Below are positions 58,442-64,000 of a DNA stretch of 64,000 nucleotides, piece after piece. Each line of letters starts with the position of its first letter. The stretch's first letter is position 1. The position numbers and the translations under genes are program-made. Below the pieces are notes generated by a model. It saw only the letters and a program-made list of their open reading frames with translations, ran no database searches and had not been told where the DNA came from. The stretch is from Mesotaenium endlicherianum (Eukaryota; Streptophyta; Zygnematophyceae; Zygnematales; Mesotaeniaceae), in NCBI GenBank assembly GCA_009602735.1, contig WELA01008032.1:1-64000 (forward strand). The letters are read 5' to 3'.

Positions 58442-60082
58442 TTTTAGCTAGTCAGACTCCCTGTTACTCAAGACGAATGGCAACTACAATCTCACGAAGT
58501 TGTATGAGACAATGTATGCTCAAAGAACTTGAAAATCTCGAAAAAAGCCTGCTCAGACTCTTCAAGCAGAGCAAGTTCAATTCTCAAAGACAAATTTGAG
58601 CTCTGGAAACTATGCCCGGACGAGTACACAAGATGTCAAAGTCAAGAAAAAACATGCAATGCACGTGCTGTACTCATGCTTAACACTTGCACAAAATCAG
58701 GCACTGACAAGAAAAAGCAGCATACTGGAAGCACGTTCACCTTTACTACAAACACCCACATTTGCGTTGCAGTTGTCAGCTTCTGTATAATGCAAAAGTA
58801 GGGCATGGAATGCCAATCCAATCGCAGGAGATTACCTGCAAAGGTGACGAAGGCCTGGCCCTTCATCCTGCCCCGCTGCATCAGCCGGAACACCACTTTT
58901 TCGCCCCCCTCTTGCTGGAATCGAATGAACAACCCCACAAGGTCTTCTGCAGTCACATTGCTGCTGAGGTTCTTGATGTACAAGGTCTGCAATCACATAA
59001 CAAAATGCGTCACAATTAGAAAGGAGCAACCAATGGGTTTGATCGGCCCAGTGCATGAAAACGGTCACTACTCATCTATAATCCTCCTACATCCACAACC
59101 ACTGCATCAAGTCCTTTCTTCCAATTCTCGACAATATCCTTGACAGCAGTCCCTCGCAATAGATGTACTGTATAAGCACAAGGCACTAAAAACGGGCAGT
59201 CACCAAAATACCCAAGCTGAAGAAAATGTGTGAAGTAGTCCAGCAAAGCCAGGGAATAAGAGTAAGCAAGAGAGCAATACTATGAGGGAGTAAGATTTAA
59301 GTGGTAGAATCAGACCAAATATTCAAGATCTTGTCATAGAGCAATGGAGGCACATTTGTGACCTGAGAGGGTCTGCCAGGCTGATGGTCGACAAATCTGC
59401 CTCCTGCCACTGCCCGCAATTCCTCGTCCGTCAGCCGCGACCTCCGAATGTCCTCCTCGCTCGGTTCTCGAAACTCCTCAGCTGCAACACAGGTGGCGCC
59501 GGAATTGTCCTCCTGGGGCCCTAAACTGGAGGACAAGACTCCCTTTGGCAGACCTTCCATAGCAGCCTCCCCAGCCGCAGCTGCCCTCCGAGTGGCAGCC
59601 CCAGGAATACTCTTGTCTCTGCCCCTTAAATCTGGGCAGCTCTCCTGAGCACCAGGGGCTGCAAAAAGCTGAGCACTCAGGGCAGCAGTACCAGGGCCCT
59701 CACATGACCTCCCAGGCCCTGGGGGTGTAACTACAGCAGCAGCAGCAGCAGCAGTAGCAGCCGCAGCCGCGGCCACAGCTGCAGCTTTGGACTTCGAGTG
59801 GAGGTAGGTGGAAAGATCCAGCAGGGGAGGCGCAGGAGCGGAAAACACGTCCGCTGCACTCCTGGAGTTTTCATCGTTGCCGCTGTCCCCCCCCTCCTCC
59901 TGCTGCTGCTGCTTCCTCGCTCTTGCCCGGTCCTGCACGGGCAGCCAGCCCCGAAGCAAGAAAGTCGCACATATCAAAGGTTGCCAGCAGGCTTGCGCCA
60001 TTCTCAAACGCACACGTTCCCTAAACGTCGCCTCATCAGCCTCGTCTTTCACTCTGTTTAACTTCAGCGGTAAGCTATGCAT
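58203..60082 (-). CDS. RBM41-like RNA-binding protein with duplicated last exon
   Basis: Exons 60082-59363 and 58986-58836 are followed by one of two alternative last exons, 58426-58320 or 58297-58203. Phases agree (0, 1), giving 325 or 321 residues. An in-frame TGA lies upstream of the ATG. The N-terminal 240 residues are of low complexity with a poly-Ala tract and end in the conserved linker EEDIRRSRLTDEELR. The single C-terminal RRM has RNP2 LYIKNL, DLVGLFIRFQ, FRLMQRGRMKGQAFVTFA with RNP1, and the last helix and strand AAEKAMALAHGYTLRGTPMV. Linker and RRM resemble animal RBM41 more than its paralogue U11/U12-65K (RNPC3). In animals, both bind minor-spliceosome snRNAs through this RRM, and RBM41 too lacks an N-terminal RRM. 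A nuclear role in U12-type splicing is inferred. Confidence 0.82.
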
Positions 60083-61871
60083 CGTCGCGGTCGCAAAGGG
60101 TCAACAACTAACTAGTTCTAGCAGGATATATCCTTCACCACTCAAGAGCACCCATTACAACCTTTCTATGTGCAAGGTCGCAAAGAAGGGAGGAGGCAGC
60201 GGGTGCGGAGGTTCTGCAATCCCTGAAGGTGCCCCTCAAATCTCAAGCACATGTTATTCGACTCGATCATCGACGTATTAAGAGAGAGATATAGCTGATA
60301 GAGGAAGACAGCACAAGCCCGCACACGTATCTTGCTCCTGCTATGGCGGCAGCCTTGTACGGCTGCGGGTTGTGCCCCATGCCCTGCGCGGTATCCGTGA
60401 TATATTCAGCTTGGGAAAAATAGAGCTTGACAATCAAATCCTGTCTCGTTACCGTCCCCCCTGCAGAAAGAGCCATTCACATTTTGTCCCATTTGCTCCC
60501 AATTGACCCCAACTACTAAGTGCTGGGGTCAGTCTCCTTGGCAGGCACAAGGTACACGAGTGCCCTTGCGGCAGCCACTAAAAGCATTCGTTGCAAGAAT
60601 GCAGCCTGCTGACGGGCGCATACCAGGGGAGTGATGCCAGAAGAGGGGGTGGCGGCGAGGCGCAGGGCGCGCTCCACGTCCTGCGCAAGGGCCAGTGGCT
60701 TCCTCTTCACATCCTCGCCTGCGCTGCCACCACCCACCCCCGCACGCAAGGCCACCAAAATCCTCAGCTTACGCTTCTCGGTAGAGAAGCTGCCACACAA
60801 GCGCATGTCCATGCGGCCGAGGAGGGTCTGCCTTGCCTCCCTAAAAGGAGGCTGCGGCACCGGCACTTGCTTCCGCTTGCGTGTAGCACACACATCGGAC
60901 CAAGTAGAAGCATATGGAAGAGAGAGCTTTGCTGGGGTCTACAACCGGGAGAGCTTGTGGTCGCGTAGAGCTCAGAGTTTGTAGAGGGGTGCTTGTTTAC
61001 TTTTAACCACATATTTGCGTTGGCTTGTGTCTACTCGGGATGGTAGGGGTAGGGGTGGGAGAGGGTAATGAAGGTGACGGGTGCCAGGTGAAGCTCCTGC
61101 TGGGAGCATTCGTCATCTTGCACCTGCTCTCGCCTGCACTCTCACACGCTACACCGTGTAGAAGAGTCTTGAAAGTGCCCCCTTCCGTCCCACCCCCACC
61201 GCACCCGACACAATGGACCGCCCTATCCCCCGGCGCTGTTGTTTATATTTCCTTTCCTCTTCTCTTTCTCCCCTAAATGTTGGAGACAAAGAGTGATGTT
61301 TGAAACATAAAAACGGGTACGACGTGTCCTTGAGATAGGTAGTCCAGGCACGACGTTGAGAGGAGATACAGAGGATGGCTCCATTCACAAGACATTGCAG
61401 GAAGAAGCACAATTGTCTGCATCCAGGCATGTCTCAGTATAGTACAGTGAGCAGTCTTCCAGAAATAGATGTTTACTTTGCATGGCAGCAAGTCAAGTTC
61501 AACCCTAAATTTGACCCTGGAAAACTTCAACCCTGATTCCTGGCTGGCTAATAGTGACAATAGTGCTAAACAATCCTTGCATACACAAGGGGTGCAAGGG
61601 AACCTTGCCACTGCATGGGGGCAGCAAGTGGTACAAGCGAGACTATTCAAGGGGGGCCAAAGATGTGGCAGACCTGACACAGCAATGCAGCTGGCGCAGG
61701 AACACACACACACACACACACACAAAAAGGATGAGAGAGGAAGGGAAAGGTAAGATCACAGAAATCCTCGGATATGTGTATGATATACGAATTTACGTGC
61801 GTGCGCTGCATATGTGTGCTTTTCTATGTGTGTAAGTGCGCACGCGCGTGTATATTTGGAGGGCAACTTAC
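60083..61871. other. Intergenic; short ORFs without recognised function
   Basis: About 1.8 kb upstream of the RBM41-like gene. Minus-strand ORFs at 60267-60476 (69 codons) and 60516-60893 (125 codons, Arg/Ala-rich) have no recognisable domain and could be exons of an unknown gene or chance. A short AC microsatellite lies at 61706-61724. Confidence 0.35.
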
Positions 61872-62103
61872 TTGATCCAAACAAATGGGCAACTCCACTT
61901 TGACCACGCTGATGCATTGTGGCCTCCAGTTCTGCCAGGTGGCGGCCACCTATGGCACCTATATCTCCCTTAGGGCCCCCTCTAGTGGAACCATTCAGCA
62001 ATGCTTGGACGCTGGCCGCAAACGCCTGCTGCGCTGACTCAACCCTCTGGAGATGCTCTGGGTGCGCCATGCGCGCTTTTCTCTTCTGGCTCCCACCACC
62101 AGC

Positions 62104-62184
<81 letters not shown>

Positions 62185-62739
62185 NNNNNNNNNNNNNNNN
62201 NNNNNNNNNNNNNNNNNNNNNNNNNNNNNNNNNNNNNNNNNNNNNNNNNNNNNNNNNNNNNNNNNNNNNNNNNNNNNNNNNNNNNNNNNNNNNNNNNNNN
62301 NNNNNNNNNNNNNNNNNNNNNNNNNNNNNNNNNNNNNNNNNNNNNNNNNNNNNNNNNNNNNNNNNNNNNNNNNNNNNNNNNNNNNNNNNNNNNNNNNNNN
62401 NNNNNNNNNNNNNNNNNNNNNNNNNNNNNNNNNNNNNNNNNNNNNNNNNNNNNNNNNNNNNNNNNNNNNNNNNNNNNNNNNNNNNNNNNNNNNNNNNNNN
62501 NNNNNNNNNNNNNNNNNNNNNNNNNNNNNNNNNNNNNNNNNNNNNNNNNNNNNNNNNNNNNNNNNNNNNNNNNNNNNNNNNNNNNNNNNNNNNNNNNNNN
62601 NNNNNNNNNNNNNNNNNNNNNNNNNNNNNNNNNNNNNNNNNNNNNNNNNNNNNNNNNNNNNNNNNNNNNNNNNNNNNNNNNNNNNNNNNNNNNNNNNNNN
62701 NNNNNNNNNNNNNNNNNNNNNNNNNNNNNNNNNNNNNNN

Positions 62740-62795
<56 letters not shown>

Positions 62796-63830
62796 GCGTG
62801 CCACATGCATACTTTGAAGACTCATCACCATCAAGACTCACACATCCAAGTCGAGCATGTGGGCTGACTACGAGGCTATGATATGTTGAAACCCGTGCCA
62901 CGTGGCGAGCCAGCAAGGATGGAAAGGAGCCAAGGACCAAAGGTGCAAGAGCACAGTGACTGAAGGTATGTGCCCACTGGCTGACTGGCCATTTCTCACA
63001 CACAAGAGCTTGACAGAGCATGGTCCTCATTTGACAAAATTGTGCAGGTAGGGTGGAGAAAGCTTAAGCGGGCGGTGCACCCCACCTTTGCCAGCCCAAA
63101 GAAATGGAGGCACCAAGAGAGTGTACAATAGCTTCAGCTGGCATGCATTACAACCAGCAGATGCATGACAAATCACAAGACCCAACAATTAACAGCTACT
63201 GGGGCCAACGCTGGCAGCTAAAACATCTGACGTACAATTTCACAACTGGCAGTCTCAGACTACAGTAGCCGAAAGGTTGAAGAACAAACTTCCCAGAATA
63301 TGCAACACAAGGGTGTTGGGTCTTATTAATAACACTATATATGTTCCATCAGATGCACTGAGCTTGGCTGATACCTGGCCGGTGGCATTGGGCCGCCATG
63401 AAGAAGCAGCGGTGGTTGTTGAAGCTCGTGCCGCGGTCTGAGAGCGCACAATGAACCTGTAGCACCCACTCAATGGTGGTGAGGTTCACTTCATCTGCAT
63501 ACCGTGTGCATCAGACTTGGTCTATAAATACTACAACCGTTGAATGAACACGTGAATACATTTTCAATGTGAAAGCTATTGTGATGCAAGCTCATGTCAG
63601 AAAAGCACCTGCAAGTTTATAGAGTATACATGCAACGGATGTTTGCTCGATGAAAATACTCCTTGGAACACGCTTACAGGAAAAGTACACGGTCAAATGC
63701 TGTGAGAGATATGGCAATTCCATATCCTTCTTCTCTCTACATTGTTAAGATGATAACGAACCTGCCCGACATAACTCCTAATAAAAGAAGCGGTGATGTA
63801 CAGCAATTCCCGGGAACGAGGCACAAGTCC
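61872..63830 (-). CDS. Unrecognised minus-strand gene, partial exons
   Basis: Segments with good splice signals and protein-like composition: 63494-63375 (TTIEWVLQVHCALSDRG, NNHRCFFMAAQCHRP; phase 1 at both ends) and 62103-61872 (HPEHLQRVESAQQAFAASV, GGRHLAELEATMHQRGQSG). A further candidate is 63830-63762 (GLVPRSRELLYITASFIRS). The phase leaving the 63.4-kb exon does not fit the 62.1-kb exon, so an exon probably lies in the assembly gap between them, or one boundary is wrong. I do not recognise the family. The gene continues beyond 63830 and below 61872, or the exons belong to two genes. Confidence 0.35.
62105..62184. repeat. (GA)n microsatellite, left of gap
   Basis: Uninterrupted GA dinucleotides up to the start of the gap. 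On the minus strand this is a CT run leading into the acceptor of the exon that starts at 62103. Confidence 0.97.
62185..62739. other. Assembly gap (555 N)
   Basis: A run of 555 undetermined bases with GA repeats on both sides. The repeat probably caused the break in assembly; true length unknown. A separate single N is at 26608 within a C-run. Confidence 0.99.
62740..62794. repeat. (AG)n microsatellite, right of gap
   Basis: AG dinucleotides continuing from the gap to 62794. Together with the left run it suggests one long repeat or two flanking repeats. Confidence 0.97.
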
Positions 63831-64000
63831 CTGTAAATATAGGTTTTCAAGTCTACAGCTGGCTGCCCAGTACTTGATCACTGCACCTATGAGGCCATTT
63901 GTTAGATTGTACATCCAGAATGGACTTTCTGACTCACTACATTGCCTTTTCTGAAGTGGCACGCACCCATCCTGAAGTTTGCTGGAGAGCTTACTGGATT

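Noticed and set aside
58800-60082. Assignment as U11/U12-65K (RNPC3)
   Set aside because: The RRM and preceding linker fit, but no N-terminal RRM is seen and DLVGLFIRFQ is closer to RBM41; kept as the main alternative.
61756-63030. Long ORFs across the N gap
   Set aside because: They are open only because undetermined bases and GA repeats contain no stops.

Overview
The window looks like nuclear DNA of a green plant of the streptophyte line, perhaps a charophyte alga or a seedless land plant. Reasons: spliced genes with GT/AG introns, a plant-type SRA-SET histone methyltransferase close to SUVH4/KRYPTONITE, a plant-type DHHC S-acyltransferase with an N-terminal zinc ribbon, a plant-type mL53, a lysine-rich histone H1, long AG/AC microsatellites, and Ty3/gypsy chromoviruses primed by initiator tRNA-Met. 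The species is inference. One 555-base gap lies at 62185-62739.

Layout. 1-6175: a minus-strand chromovirus copy (family A, cut by the window edge) sits inside the pol gene of a plus-strand chromovirus (family D). 8227-16631: a four-exon plus-strand gene for a 2231-residue charged RS/RE-rich nuclear protein, possibly ZC3H13/FLACC-like. 17000-19837: a three-exon minus-strand DHHC S-acyltransferase, convergent with it. 21029-31804: a 14-exon minus-strand SUVH4-like H3K9 methyltransferase (835 residues) whose exon phases all agree. 33428-35857: a three-exon plus-strand gene for mitochondrial ribosomal protein mL53, divergent from SUVH4. 36685-39000: a hAT-like MITE with 8-bp target duplications, then the tail of another LTR element. 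38640-50855: nested chromoviruses, with a whole-looking family A element (8820 bp, TSD ATTAT) inside a family B fragment that also abuts an inverted second B copy. 50856-54230: Gag fossil of a further element, with zinc knuckles and internal repeats. 56618-57292: intronless histone H1. 58203-60082: minus-strand RBM41-like RNA-binding protein with two tandem alternative last exons. 61872-63830: a partial unrecognised minus-strand gene interrupted by the gap.

The host genes form no operon, but several share a nuclear theme: chromatin (SUVH4, H1), RNA processing (RBM41-like, possible FLACC-like) and mitochondrial translation (mL53). The most interesting points are the in-frame duplicated last exon of the RBM41-like gene, the extra third ORF of family A with a second polypurine-like 13-mer just upstream of it, the repeat-rich Gag fossil, and the small hAT-like MITE.
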